Positions 19,084-28,402 of a DNA stretch of 64,000 nt are shown piece by piece; within the stretch, counting starts at the first letter, position 1; every line of letters begins with the position of its first letter. The DNA is from Paenilisteria rustica. GTDB lineage: Bacteria > Bacillota > Bacilli > Lactobacillales > Listeriaceae. Location: assembly GCF_013820765.1 (NCBI RefSeq), contig NZ_JABJVM010000013.1, forward strand, positions 20,637 to 84,636, read 5' to 3'. Both the position numbers and the translations under genes were made by a program. The notes beneath the pieces were generated by a model. The model was not told the origin of the DNA, made no database searches, and saw only the letters and a list, made by a program, of their open reading frames with translations.

Positions 19084-19243
19084 AAAAGTATTTAAAAATT
19101 TATTTCAGTTAGTTTGAAACATGAAATAGGTTGCTATAAAAGGGATAGAGGCATATTCTAACACTGTATAAAAGGTAAATATAATTAATTTTTCTAAAAA
19201 ATAAGTTGAAATCAATGTTTGAAGATGATATATTGAACCCGTA

Positions 19244-19278
19244 ATCGCCATCTGGAAAATATTATAAAGTTTGGCGAT
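19244..19278. repeat. 7-bp inverted repeat upstream of the LPXTG glycosidase gene
   Basis: ATCGCCA (19244-19250) and TGGCGAT (19272-19278) flank ATATTATAAAG, a possible -10. It could be an operator or a leader hairpin. The remaining gap 18949-19298 contains the leftward promoter, the cre-like site and otherwise AT-rich sequence without a gene. Confidence 0.4.
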
Positions 19279-19298
19279 ATTAAAAAGGGGGATGAAGA

Positions 19299-21569
19299 AT
19301 GAAAAAGTGGGCATCAATGTTACTCATACTCGTATTAAGTGTAAGCATTTTTTCCGTGGCAGTACAGGCGGAAGGGGTAACAGAAGGACTTACAAAATTT
19401 ATTAAGAACGCGGATGGAACGTATGGTTATGACGCGAGCACACCGGTTTTCTACTATAACGGTTCCAGCGAGCAAGTCCAGATTCCAACGACTTACACAC
19501 AAGACAAAGAGCAATTCAAAAGTTCATGGGTCGCGACAATAGCTAATCTGAACTTCGCAAAAGCGGCATCAGAATCGGCTTTCCGTGCACAATATAAAAC
19601 CGTGCTAGACGATTTTGAAACGTGGAATATGAACGCGGTTATTTTCCAAGTTCGGCCGCTCCTTGACGCTTACTACCCATCGAAAATAAATCCATGGTCA
19701 GAGTTTATCGCAACTGGCGTGCAGGGCGCGAATCCAGGGTATGATCCGCTTGCCATCATGGTCGAGGAAACGCACAAACGAGGCATGGAATATCACGCTT
19801 GGTTTAATCCATACCGCGTGACGAATACAAAATTGACGACACAAAGCGTTTTGGCCAAAATAGGTGCGACGAAAGAGGAAGCGCTTGCAATGACGATTCC
19901 AGAGCAAATCGCGGCATGGAACAAGGCAGGACTTTTAGCGGACACGAATTACGCTGTTTTGCATCCTGAGAGCGTGTTGCGCTTTGATGAAAAGCTATTT
20001 CTGAATCCTGGTATTCCAGAAGTACAGGATCACGTAGCGGCAACAATCAAGGAAGTTGTGACAAATTACGATGTGGATGCGATTCATTTCGATGACTATT
20101 TTTATCCATATCGCATTACGGTGGATGGGAAAAATGTTTTGTTTGGCGATAAAGACGAGGACGCGGCAACATTCGCTAAATATGGTATTCCAGCAGGATA
20201 TCCAAACACGAAAGCGGGAATCGATGACTGGCGCCGTGACAACATTACGACATTAATTGACAAGGTGAAAAGCACAATTGATACGAGCAATCAGGCCAAG
20301 AAAACCGCCGTCCAATTCGGTATTAGTCCATTCGGAATTTGGGAGCATAAAGCGAATAATCCGCTCGGTTCCAACACGCCGACAGGTTCCTCGCAGTCCT
20401 ATTCCCAAAGCATTTTCGCTGATACATATCAGTGGATTAAAGACGAGAAAGTCGATTATATGACACCGCAAATTTACTGGAGTTTTGACCAAGCAGCCGC
20501 TCCTTATGGCGATTTGGCAAGGTGGTGGAACAAGGCCGCAGAAGGGACACATGTACAAATTTATGTTGGGCATGCGAACTATAAACATGTTGGAAATGGC
20601 GGTTTCGACGCTGCATGGATGAACCCAGCAGAAATTCCGAATCAAATGCGTTTCAATCAGCTACTAGACCAAGTTTCCGGTAGCGTTCTGTTCAGCTATA
20701 ATGATATCAAAAAAAGCGATATCGCAACGCCTACAAACGAAGCTAAAAATGCCGCGATTGATCTTTTAAAAGAGACCTATTTTGCGATACCGTCATTAAC
20801 ACCGAGCAAACCGTGGCTTGCGCACCAAGCAATTGCCGCACCGATGGAAGTCAAACAAACCGCGGCTGCACTTACTTGGTCAGATACAGCCACCAATTCC
20901 GCGCGCTACTACGTCATTTATAAAGGCACCGGAACCGCCGCAGAAATCACCGCTAATCCAGCGAACATCGTCACAAAAATTTGGCGCGGCGATGCATCGG
21001 AATTCAGCTATCCAATTAGCGAATCCGGCACTTATGTCGTGACCGCACTGGACGCTGCCAGCAATGAATCCGCCCCAGTTATCGCCCAAATACAAGGCGC
21101 CGATGTGACCGTTTTATACCAAGATGAAAATGGGGCAGAAATCGCGTCACCGGTAGTTTTAAAAGGGAACGTCGGTGAAAATTTTGCAGCGGAAATAAAA
21201 GCGATTGCAGGCTACACACAAAAAGCATCGCAAACAACGGGAACGTTCACAGATCAAGCGCAGACCGTCATTGTGAGCTATACGAAAGTCGCGCCAACAG
21301 AGCCAGAACCTGAGCCGACACCAACACCAGATCCTGCACCAAAACCAGATGGAACAATCGTAATATCGCCAGAGAAAGAGATCGTGCCGAATCAGCCAGA
21401 AAAAGCACCAACTGTTGAAAAAATAGTGAAGAGTCCGGAAACCAGTGAAGACAAAGGAGCGCTACCAACAACTGGAGACAAGTCGATGGATTTAGCCATT
21501 GTCCTAGGATTGGTACTTAGCATGTTGGGTGTGCTGATACTGATTCGTTGGAAAAGAAGACAAATCTAG
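19299..21569 (+). CDS. LPXTG-anchored glycoside-hydrolase-like (GHL10/DUF187, YngK-like) surface protein
   Basis: 756 residues. A signal peptide (residues 1-25, cut after VQA) is followed by a GHL10 barrel (about 65-410) with FQVRPLLDAYYPS, EYHAWFNPYRV, DAIHFDDYFYPY and PQIYWSF. A Fn3-like segment (about 495-590), a MucBP-type repeat (about 600-660), a proline-rich E-P-T linker, and the sorting signal LPTTG at 722-726 with a membrane span and KRRQI tail complete it. Sortase A would anchor it to the wall. The substrate is unknown. It is divergent from the AnmK/MupG operon, which hints at wall glycan. Confidence 0.9.
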   Translation: MKKWASMLLILVLSVSIFSVAVQAEGVTEGLTKFIKNADGTYGYDASTPVFYYNGSSEQVQIPTTYTQDKEQFKSSWVATIANLNFAKAASESAFRAQYKTVLDDFETWNMNAVIFQVRPLLDAYYPSKINPWSEFIATGVQGANPGYDPLAIMVEETHKRGMEYHAWFNPYRVTNTKLTTQSVLAKIGATKEEALAMTIPEQIAAWNKAGLLADTNYAVLHPESVLRFDEKLFLNPGIPEVQDHVAATIKEVVTNYDVDAIHFDDYFYPYRITVDGKNVLFGDKDEDAATFAKYGIPAGYPNTKAGIDDWRRDNITTLIDKVKSTIDTSNQAKKTAVQFGISPFGIWEHKANNPLGSNTPTGSSQSYSQSIFADTYQWIKDEKVDYMTPQIYWSFDQAAAPYGDLARWWNKAAEGTHVQIYVGHANYKHVGNGGFDAAWMNPAEIPNQMRFNQLLDQVSGSVLFSYNDIKKSDIATPTNEAKNAAIDLLKETYFAIPSLTPSKPWLAHQAIAAPMEVKQTAAALTWSDTATNSARYYVIYKGTGTAAEITANPANIVTKIWRGDASEFSYPISESGTYVVTALDAASNESAPVIAQIQGADVTVLYQDENGAEIASPVVLKGNVGENFAAEIKAIAGYTQKASQTTGTFTDQAQTVIVSYTKVAPTEPEPEPTPTPDPAPKPDGTIVISPEKEIVPNQPEKAPTVEKIVKSPETSEDKGALPTTGDKSMDLAIVLGLVLSMLGVLILIRWKRRQI

Positions 21570-21580
21570 GAATTAGGATG

Positions 21581-21612
21581 AGTCTCTGCTTAGCGATAAG
21601 TAGGGACTTCTC
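21581..21612 (+). terminator. Hairpin after the LPXTG glycosidase gene
   Basis: AGTCTCTGCTTA pairs with TAAGTAGGGACT with two wobbles around GCGA. The following T content is weak (TCTCT). Confidence 0.5.
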
Positions 21613-21632
21613 TAGAAAATTTGAATTAGGTA

Positions 21633-21660
21633 TTGCAAGTTTTGGTGAGTATGCTATAAT
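21633..21660 (+). promoter_or_regulatory. SigA promoter of tRNA-Glu
   Basis: TTGCAA (21633-21638), a 16-bp spacer, TATAAT (21655-21660), 30 bp before the tRNA. Confidence 0.82.
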
Positions 21661-21690
21661 GAAAAAGTTGGCTTTAGGGCTACACACCAA

Positions 21691-21762
21691 GGCCCGTTGG
21701 TCAAGCGGTTAAGACACCGCCCTTTCACGGCGGTATCACGGGTTCGATTCCCGTACGGGTCA
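21691..21762 (+). tRNA. tRNA-Glu (TTC)
   Basis: 72-nt cloverleaf. The acceptor GGCCCGT pairs with ACGGGTC (one G-U). The anticodon loop CTTTCAC gives TTC. The T arm is GGGTTCGATTCCC. CCA is not encoded. Confidence 0.95.
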
Positions 21763-21935
21763 TAGCATTATTTTGTGTATATGCGGAGGAATACAAACGC
21801 TTTCGCTCGATTTGTGTGAAGCGGAGATTTCGTCCTACCCGGAAAGAAAAGAGATGGGTGGACGTTTTTTTGTATGTGAGATTCGCTAATTTCGCGTCGT
21901 GGATGAATAAATATTCATGTTTTTTGAGATAATCA

Positions 21936-21964
21936 TTGACATGGTGGAAATCCAATAATATAAT
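21936..21964 (+). promoter_or_regulatory. SigA promoter of tRNA-Leu
   Basis: Consensus TTGACA (21936-21941), a 17-bp spacer, consensus TATAAT (21959-21964). Confidence 0.9.
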
Positions 21965-21982
21965 ATAAATTAGTGTTACAGA

Positions 21983-22066
<84 letters not shown>

Positions 22067-22153
22067 TTGTTGGGGTTGTTCGATCTTGGATTGTTGCAAC
22101 CCCGATATTCATGTGAACGTGCGTGGATATGAAATCGATTAGAATGTCTGAAT

Positions 22154-22197
22154 AAGCTTGTGAGTCTTGTGTTTACGCTAGACTTGCGAGCTTTTTT
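22154..22197 (+). terminator. Terminator after tRNA-Leu
   Basis: AAGCTTGTGAGTCT pairs with AGACTTGCGAGCTT (wobbles allowed) around a 12-nt loop, then a T run. Confidence 0.8.
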
Positions 22198-22333
22198 GTA
22201 TTTGGAGCTGGAATCGGATTTAGGAAAAGTAGGGGCTAAGATTCATGGTTTTAGTGCTATTTTTATGGTAGCATTAAGAATATCAAATTTAAGGGAGATT
22301 TGTACAGAAAAATTAAGAAAGGAGTTGTGTCTG

Positions 22334-22699
22334 ATGAATAAACGATTAATTGCTGAATCATTTTCAATGGGGCGCTTCGAGGAAACATACTTATATTTGT
22401 CTGATTCAATCGAATGGAATATTGTCGGTGAAAGCACTATAACCGGGATAGAAAGTGTCATTCAAAAATGTGAGGAGACTAGTAGCTATTTTAAATCAGT
22501 CACTACAACATTCAATGTTAAAAATAGGATTATCGGAGAGCATCAAGTTGTCTTAAATGGACTGGCGGTTTTTGAAAAAAAGGATGAAGTATCTTTTATT
22601 GACGCGTGTGATATATATACATTCAATGACAATGGCTTACTTCAAAAAATCGAATCGTATTGTATTACTATAAAAAATGAGGCGATGCATGATAAATAG
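22334..22699 (+). CDS. NTF2-like (SnoaL-type) small protein, function unknown
   Basis: 121 residues with the layout of an NTF2/SnoaL cone fold: an N-terminal helix, DSIEWNIVGESTITGIESV with the usual Trp, then alternating strands. Members bind varied small molecules and no activity can be given. The start at 22334 (MNKRLIAESF) has AAAGGAG 9 bp upstream. A longer frame from 22160 begins inside the tRNA-Leu terminator and is rejected. It appears to be a single-gene unit with its own terminator. Confidence 0.72.
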   Translation: MNKRLIAESFSMGRFEETYLYLSDSIEWNIVGESTITGIESVIQKCEETSSYFKSVTTTFNVKNRIIGEHQVVLNGLAVFEKKDEVSFIDACDIYTFNDNGLLQKIESYCITIKNEAMHDK

Positions 22700-22735
22700 G
22701 GTCTTATTTTTAAAGAATGAATTTAATAGGTATCC

Positions 22736-22782
22736 AAAGCTTAATCAAAATGCCAAATTGGTGTTGCGATTAAGCTTTTTTT
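22736..22782 (+). terminator. Terminator after the NTF2-like gene
   Basis: AAGCTTAATC (22737-22746) and GATTAAGCTT (22768-22777) are exact complements, followed by T. Confidence 0.88.
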
Positions 22783-22868
22783 GCCCGTATAGCCACGACC
22801 TTTTTCTGATATGATGTAACTTAACAAAATGAATTGCACTAATCGAGGGCATAAATTTTGTCTGTAAA

Positions 22869-22891
22869 AGTAAGCGTTTTAATTCTATAAT
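22869..22891 (+). promoter_or_regulatory. Promoter -10 and candidate cre site of the PRD regulator operon
   Basis: TATAAT at 22886-22891 lies 42 bp before the regulator start. AGTAAGCGTTTTAA (22869-22882) fits the cre consensus with two mismatches and fills the spacer. CcpA binding there would impose sugar repression. Confidence 0.45.
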
Positions 22892-22933
22892 GAGAAGTGT
22901 AGTCCATAAGGTAAGAAAATGGAGGCAGGTATT

Positions 22934-24757
22934 ATGTTGGGGCGGAGAGAGTTGCAAATTGTGAATCAGCTGCTTAGCGCTTCTGCTGTTGTTCGTACGA
23001 AGGATTTAGCAGATCAGATGGGCGTTAGTATTCGGTCGATAAAATATGATTTGGAAAGGGTGCGAGATTGGTTTTCGGAGCATCAGGTTGTGTTGTTTTC
23101 GCAGCCGAATAAGGGTTATTGGTTGGAATGTGATGCGAGTCTATTGATGGAGTTGCGCAATGAGTTGTCGCAGATGGAGAATCAGAAACTGTATACGAGT
23201 CGAGCGATGCGTGTTAGGCGTATTTTAGTGATGTTGTTGCTGAGTGAGGATTATGTGACGGCGGCTTTGATGGCGGATGAGATTGATGTTAGCCGAAATA
23301 CGATTTTGGCGGATATGAATGAGGTGGAACGGCTTGCGGAACGGTTTCATGTGTCGCTTAGCCGTGAGCAGCGCAGTGGTTATCGGATTTTGGGTGAGGA
23401 ACAGCGACTGCGTTCGTTGTTGGAGCATTTGCTTATGAGTAACATGAATAATTATGAGGTTTACAAAATGACGACGCGGATTACGAGGCAAGACCGGGAA
23501 CGAAATTTTCAGCCGATGTTTGATAAGCGAATTTTGCCGGAGTATCAGTTGGTGGAATCGGCGTTGGCTCATTACTTTCAGGAGGAGACGCGGGAAATTT
23601 GGCAGCAGCTGGATTTGATGACCATTTTGATTCGGCTGACGATTTCGCTTAAGCGTTTGCAAATGGGGCGCACGATGGAGGCGTATCATGTGCTGGATAT
23701 TGGGGCGGAGAAATCGGAGGCGAAGCGCAGTTTTATCGGGTTTATGCAGCGGGTGTATATGCAAAGGGAGTTTCCGCTTTTGAAGGCGGAGTATCAGTAT
23801 TGTGTGGGCAGTCCTGTGGGCGGGATGTTGGAGACGGATATTGCGGCTCTGACGGAGGCGATGATTGCGTTTGTGGCGGAGAAGGAAGGTGTGGATTATG
23901 CGCTGGATCAGAAGTTGTATGCGAATTTGTTTGCGCATTTGTCGTTGCGGCTCGGTCAAGGTGGAGTGCCGGGAAATGAGTTTAATCCGCTGAATTCGGA
24001 GATTAAGCAGCAGTATCCTGCGTTATTTGGACATGTATACGAGGCTTGCAAAAAATTCATTTCGGATGAGCAGGTGATTCAGGAGTCGTTTATTTCTTTC
24101 ATCGTGTTGCATTTTCTCGTGTCGCTGGAAAATCAGAAATTGCATCAGCGAAAAGTACGGACGCTCTATGTTTGTTCCACGGGGCGTGGTGTGGCTCGCT
24201 TGATTAAAAATCGCGTGGAAGCTGGGATTGCGCATGTGGAGATGGTCGCGTATTGTTCGATTGTCGAGGTCGAGGCGATGTGTCGGAAGCATGCGATTGA
24301 GTTGATTATTAGTGTTTTTCCGATTGAGTCGGGTTTGCCGGTCGTTGTGACGGAGGCGTTGCCGAAAGAAACGGATTTGGAAATGATCAGGCAGGAAGTG
24401 GCGCGAATTTTGGTGGAGGTTCCTGTTGCACTGGACTTGGGTGAAAGGGTGGATCTGGTACGGCAGAGCAGTCATGAGGAGATTAGTGAAGAGATTATTT
24501 TGAAAGGATTCGAGGTTTACCAGCAGGTCAAGGATGCGTTGGCGGGTGAAATCGATCGAAAATTGGAAAATGGACTGTTGTTGCATATTTTTTTGATGGT
24601 GCAGCGGTATTATTTTAATAAGCAGTATGATTTGGTATTGGCGAGTGAGGATGGTGAGCGGCAGGAGTTGAAGGCGCGCTTGACGGAGGTTTTTGAGCAG
24701 TGTGGATTGTATTTTCAGTCGGCGGAACTGGAGGCAATTGTGCATTATTTTAAGTAG
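22934..24757 (+). CDS. PRD-containing transcriptional activator (BglG/LicR-like)
   Basis: 607 residues. An N-terminal winged HTH (RTKDLADQMGVSIRSIKYDLERV) and a second HTH region (DEIDVSRNTILADMNEV) are followed by two PRD domains (about 180-400), an EIIB-like domain with the phosphorylatable Cys in YVCSTGRGVARLI (about 410-500), and a C-terminal PRD-like part with HIFLMVQRYYF. No EIIA domain is seen. It probably activates the downstream catabolic operon in response to PTS phosphorylation. The start at 22934 has GGAGG 8 bp upstream; ATG 22919 overlaps that site. The gene ends 15 bp before the amidohydrolase. Confidence 0.88.
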   Translation: MLGRRELQIVNQLLSASAVVRTKDLADQMGVSIRSIKYDLERVRDWFSEHQVVLFSQPNKGYWLECDASLLMELRNELSQMENQKLYTSRAMRVRRILVMLLLSEDYVTAALMADEIDVSRNTILADMNEVERLAERFHVSLSREQRSGYRILGEEQRLRSLLEHLLMSNMNNYEVYKMTTRITRQDRERNFQPMFDKRILPEYQLVESALAHYFQEETREIWQQLDLMTILIRLTISLKRLQMGRTMEAYHVLDIGAEKSEAKRSFIGFMQRVYMQREFPLLKAEYQYCVGSPVGGMLETDIAALTEAMIAFVAEKEGVDYALDQKLYANLFAHLSLRLGQGGVPGNEFNPLNSEIKQQYPALFGHVYEACKKFISDEQVIQESFISFIVLHFLVSLENQKLHQRKVRTLYVCSTGRGVARLIKNRVEAGIAHVEMVAYCSIVEVEAMCRKHAIELIISVFPIESGLPVVVTEALPKETDLEMIRQEVARILVEVPVALDLGERVDLVRQSSHEEISEEIILKGFEVYQQVKDALAGEIDRKLENGLLLHIFLMVQRYYFNKQYDLVLASEDGERQELKARLTEVFEQCGLYFQSAELEAIVHYFK

Positions 24758-24772
24758 AGGGGATGATGAGAA

Positions 24773-25885
24773 ATGGAGTTGTTGATTCGAAATGGGCGGT
24801 TAGTGGACCCGGATGATGTGGCGCGGGAGTCAGGTGAGATTGCAATTCGTGATGGACGATTTGTTGCGGTGAGTGAGATTTCGCAGGAGACGGCGACTGT
24901 GATGGATGTGGCTGGGAGTTATGTGGCGCCGGGATTCATTGATATGCATGTGCATGTATATGAGGACGGGGCTGTGATTGGGATTGATGCGGACAGAGTT
25001 GGCGTGCAGCAAGGTGTGACGACGATTGTGGATGCGGGGAGTACGGGAAGCGATGGTTTGGCGCGTTTTCGGGAAACGATTATTGATACGCATGATACGG
25101 AGGTCTTGGCATTTTTGAATATTTCGCGAAAAGGGCTTTGTGACGGGCTTTCAGAGCTTGCCGATCCAGCTGATTTGATGGGCGTGGATGAGGCACGGAC
25201 GGCTTTTGCGGCGGAGCCAAATTTGGTCGGTTTGAAGGCGCGGATGAGTGGATCGGTTGTGCGGGAGCAGGATGTGAAGCCGCTCGTTCATGCGCGGATG
25301 GTGGCGGATGCACTAGGTGTGCCGATTATGATTCATATTGGGAATCCGCCACCATATTTACCGGATATTTTGCCACTCTTGAAAAAGGGGGATATCGTGA
25401 CGCATGCATTTCATGGAAAGGAACATGGGATTCTGGACACGAATGGGGAGATGATTCCGGAGGCGCGAGATGCGCTTACTCGTGGTGTTCTTTTTGATAT
25501 TGGGCATGGTTCGGCGAGCTTTAGTTATGAGACGTTGCAGAAATTTAAGGGGAAATACGATGAGGCGTTTACGACGAGCACGGACATTTATGAGCGGAAT
25601 ATTGAAACGCCAGTCGGTAGTTTGATGACGACGATGACGAAGTTGCTACAACTGGATTATTCGCTAGATGAGGCGGTGGCATCGGTTACAAGTCGGGCAC
25701 GCGCGGCGCTGGGGCTCCATGAGCAAGGTACTTTTGCACTTGGAACGGTAGCGGATGTGACGGTGTTCGATGTGGTGGATCGGAAAATGGCGCTTGTCGA
25801 TTCGAATGGCGAGGTGCGTGAAACGGTGAAAGTGATAGAGCCAAAAATGACGATTAAATCGGGACGGGTGGTTTGGAAGGCATGA
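24773..25885 (+). CDS. COG3964-type amidohydrolase/deacetylase
   Basis: 370 residues, amidohydrolase superfamily. The metal site shows HVHVYED (HxH) near residue 61, a lysine in LKARMSG for the bridging carboxylate, HIGNPP, HAFHGKEHG and a catalytic Asp region FDIGHGSASF. COG3964 enzymes act as deacetylases or esterases on N- or O-acyl compounds; the true substrate here is unknown. The stop overlaps the start of the PRD protein in an ATGA, so it is in the operon. Confidence 0.85.
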   Translation: MELLIRNGRLVDPDDVARESGEIAIRDGRFVAVSEISQETATVMDVAGSYVAPGFIDMHVHVYEDGAVIGIDADRVGVQQGVTTIVDAGSTGSDGLARFRETIIDTHDTEVLAFLNISRKGLCDGLSELADPADLMGVDEARTAFAAEPNLVGLKARMSGSVVREQDVKPLVHARMVADALGVPIMIHIGNPPPYLPDILPLLKKGDIVTHAFHGKEHGILDTNGEMIPEARDALTRGVLFDIGHGSASFSYETLQKFKGKYDEAFTTSTDIYERNIETPVGSLMTTMTKLLQLDYSLDEAVASVTSRARAALGLHEQGTFALGTVADVTVFDVVDRKMALVDSNGEVRETVKVIEPKMTIKSGRVVWKA

Positions 25886-26214
25886 GTTTTGAAACGGATT
25901 GGCAAATGATTTCAGAGAGAAGTGGTGATGCGATGTTTTTTGAGAAAGTCATGAAAAAAGCGAAGACCGAAGCGGAGCATGATGGGATTTTTTTGGAGCC
26001 AGCGCAGGAGTTAGGCCTTGCTTCTCATGTGGCGGCGATGATCCGGCGGGGTCGGGAAGGCGAAATGTTCACGATTGAGGATAAGGCGCTTTTTGATGAG
26101 GTGTCGCTTGATTCGCTATATTTAGCAGCACGGATTTGTGGCATGGTTTCAGGGATTCATGAAGATGAGAAATATTTACTGTCGATCCATTTTGAGACGG
26201 CAAAATTAAATTAG
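25882..26214 (+). CDS. Stand-alone PRD-domain protein
   Basis: 110 residues made of one PRD-like domain. LASHVAAMIRRGREGE carries the first conserved His and LLSIHFETAKLN the second. There is no DNA-binding part. It may be a phosphorylation-sensing subunit or partner of the large PRD regulator upstream. It starts at 25882 in an ATGA overlap with the amidohydrolase. The frame also opens at 25873, but without a better ribosome site. Confidence 0.78.
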   Translation: MSFETDWQMISERSGDAMFFEKVMKKAKTEAEHDGIFLEPAQELGLASHVAAMIRRGREGEMFTIEDKALFDEVSLDSLYLAARICGMVSGIHEDEKYLLSIHFETAKLN

Positions 26215-26227
26215 AGGAGGAAAAATG

Positions 26228-26593
26228 ATGAATCAAATTACAGTGGTGATTGCAGATCGGTTAGGAAAAGGACAAAACGTAGCGGCTGGTGCAGAAAAAG
26301 CGGGAGCGAAGGCAATTGTTGTGCCGGGAATGGGCGCGGATATGCGACTTGGTGACGTGATGAAGGAAAATAACGCAGATTTCGGTATTTCATTTTGTGG
26401 TAGTGGTGGCGCGGGTGCTTTGACGGCGCAAACGAAATACGGCTATCCGGCACATTACGGGATGCGCTCGATTGAAGAAGGCGTGACGGCGATTCAGGGC
26501 GGTAAAACAGTGCTCGGTTTTGGTTTTATGGATGTAGAAGAACTCGGTGAGCGTTTGGTAAAGGCTTTCCAGGAACACGCGGAGAAACAGTAA
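26228..26593 (+). CDS. SFCGS glycine-rich protein (DUF2620, YhfU-like)
   Basis: 121 residues. The family motif SFCGSGGAGAL is at about residue 57, in a short Rossmann-like protein that resembles PTS EIIB domains. E. coli YhfU is a relative. It is always found with DUF4310-4312 membrane and soluble partners. A strong AGGAGG (26215-26220) sits 7 bp before ATG 26228; ATG 26225 is also in frame. Confidence 0.85.
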   Translation: MNQITVVIADRLGKGQNVAAGAEKAGAKAIVVPGMGADMRLGDVMKENNADFGISFCGSGGAGALTAQTKYGYPAHYGMRSIEEGVTAIQGGKTVLGFGFMDVEELGERLVKAFQEHAEKQ

Positions 26594-26594
26594 G

Positions 26595-26936
26595 ATGCAG
26601 GAGAATATGAAAGAAACGGTGCAGATTACTGGAAAAGGAAAAACGAAACAGCACGCGATAAATGCAGCGCTCGGTCAAGTGCAAAAACAGGTGATGGCGA
26701 AGTATCCGAACACGATGATTTTACGAATCGAACCGCGCGATGTCAGCATTTTAACGGCGACGGAAAAACGCTATAAAGAGACGTTTATGTTCTTCCTGTT
26801 TCCGCGCATACGGCAGGAATTTGAAGTGAAATTAGAAATTGCGTTGGATCTTGCCGTGATGCACATTGAAAAAGTGAATTTTACCGTAGAAGACAATACT
26901 AAAAACAAACTAATGAAAAAATTGGCGAAAGGGTAG
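26595..26936 (+). CDS. DUF4312 family protein
   Basis: 113 residues, soluble and basic with an N-terminal QITGKGKTKQHAINAALGQVQ. This is the conserved small partner of the SFCGS, DUF4311 and DUF4310 proteins. Function is unknown; EIIA- or chaperone-like roles are only guesses. It starts 1 bp after the preceding stop region. Confidence 0.82.
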   Translation: MQENMKETVQITGKGKTKQHAINAALGQVQKQVMAKYPNTMILRIEPRDVSILTATEKRYKETFMFFLFPRIRQEFEVKLEIALDLAVMHIEKVNFTVEDNTKNKLMKKLAKG

Positions 26937-26945
26937 GTTGAGAAT

Positions 26946-27728
26946 ATGGATATTTTAGTAATTCTATTTAAATCGGCAATCATCGGTGGCCTTGTCGGAT
27001 TTGCTGTCGGTGCTGGTGCTGCACGGATGTTCCACGCGCCGACGACTCAAGGAATGGGAGCTTTTCGAACGCTCGGCGAATTGAATGCATGTGCGGGAGA
27101 CGCGGCGAGTCACTTTTCTTTCGGGCTTGGATTCTTCTTCAACGCCTGGGCTTCCGTCGTTTCAACAGGAGCCTTCACGCAAGACGTCGATCATCGGATT
27201 ATTCCGAACTGGGCGGCGGCATCTCTTATCCGAAAAGGCAGAACAGTAGAGGATACGCTACATAATCCGAAAAAAATGGCGATTGCTGGCGCGATTGTTG
27301 GCGTCCTTGTTGTTGCATTTTTGAATTCAACGGGTGCGGCGATTCCTAGTTCTTTGAAAGATATCGCGGAAAAAGTGCTCGTTCCAGCAGCGACGCTTTT
27401 AATCAATCCGATCATGCCAGTTATCTTTTGGTTAGCAGCCCTTGATGCGGGAAAACGGTCTGGTATTTGGGGTACGATTTTTGGTGGATTGGCACATATT
27501 ATTATGGGAAATGCCGTTCCAGGTGTGGTTCTCGGTATTTTAATCGGTAAAGGTGTGGATGATAGCGGTTGGAATAAATTGACACGTACGCTGTTGATTT
27601 CTGTTATTATTTTGTTCGTATTAAGTGCATTCTTCCGCGGATTTGATATTGAAATGATTAAGAGTATGAATTTACCAGTACCAGAGTGGTTGCTCAACTT
27701 CCACAGACTATTAGGACAAGAGGTGTAG
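26946..27728 (+). CDS. DUF4311 family polytopic membrane protein
   Basis: 260 residues with about six to seven membrane segments and glycine-rich loops (GGLVGFAVGAGAARMFHAP, LGELNACAGDAASHF). With DUF4310 it is probably the membrane part of a transporter for the operon substrate. The overall look is like the EIIC/EIID-type PTS pair but no PTS signature is seen. Confidence 0.85.
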   Translation: MDILVILFKSAIIGGLVGFAVGAGAARMFHAPTTQGMGAFRTLGELNACAGDAASHFSFGLGFFFNAWASVVSTGAFTQDVDHRIIPNWAAASLIRKGRTVEDTLHNPKKMAIAGAIVGVLVVAFLNSTGAAIPSSLKDIAEKVLVPAATLLINPIMPVIFWLAALDAGKRSGIWGTIFGGLAHIIMGNAVPGVVLGILIGKGVDDSGWNKLTRTLLISVIILFVLSAFFRGFDIEMIKSMNLPVPEWLLNFHRLLGQEV

Positions 27729-27732
27729 TATA

Positions 27733-28383
27733 ATGGAGCATATAACGGAAATTGATAAAAAGAACTTTTGGTTTGCAGACTGGAGTTTCCCGATTTTTGT
27801 GGCGCTTTTATCGGCTGGCGTATTCGCTGGAACGCATATGTATTACGTGTATCATGTGGGCGCGTTCAATGATGTGGCGATTGTGGCCTTGCTAAAAGCC
27901 GGGATGGAAGGTGGCGGATATGGCGCAGCTGCTGCGTTTGGCGCGAGTTTCTTGTTTGCGCGAATTCTGGAAGGCTCGCTTGTCGGGATTCTCGATATCG
28001 GTGGCGCGATTCAGACGGGAATTGGGATTGGAGTGCCTGCCCTAATGCTTGGCGCTGGTATCACATTGCCGCTTACGAATTTTGCGGTGGCGCTTTTGAC
28101 AGGTGCGGTACTTGGTCTTGCAGTCGGCGCGATTATTATTGGAATTCGCCATTTCACAGTTGGAAAATCGAACTCGACATTTGGCGCAGATGTCATGATG
28201 GGTGCGGGAAATACGTCTGGTCGCTTTCTAGGCCCACTTATTGTTTTAAGCGCTTGCACGGCCTCGATTCCAGTAGGTATCGGTTCGATCATCGGCGCAG
28301 CGATTTTTTACGCTTGGAAAAAGCCAATTGCTGGTGGCGCAATTATTGGCGCGATGATTCTAGGTATCTTTTTCCCACTATAA
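27733..28383 (+). CDS. DUF4310 family polytopic membrane protein
   Basis: 216 residues, about six membrane segments. The N-terminal FWFADWSFPIFVALLSAG and later glycine-rich helices are family-like. It starts 4 bp after the DUF4311 stop. It is inferred to pair with DUF4311 as a permease for the compound degraded by DgaE/DagF. Confidence 0.85.
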   Translation: MEHITEIDKKNFWFADWSFPIFVALLSAGVFAGTHMYYVYHVGAFNDVAIVALLKAGMEGGGYGAAAAFGASFLFARILEGSLVGILDIGGAIQTGIGIGVPALMLGAGITLPLTNFAVALLTGAVLGLAVGAIIIGIRHFTVGKSNSTFGADVMMGAGNTSGRFLGPLIVLSACTASIPVGIGSIIGAAIFYAWKKPIAGGAIIGAMILGIFFPL

Positions 28384-28402
28384 AATGCGAAGGAGTTTTA
28401 AG

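Noticed and set aside
21725..21955. 76-codon minus-strand frame overlapping tRNA-Glu
   Set aside because: Its C-terminal end (TRTGIEPV) is the known artefact of translating a tRNA gene.
23225..24745. Long minus-strand frames opposite the PRD regulator
   Set aside because: Arg/His/Gln-rich shadow translations caused by the codon bias of the real gene.
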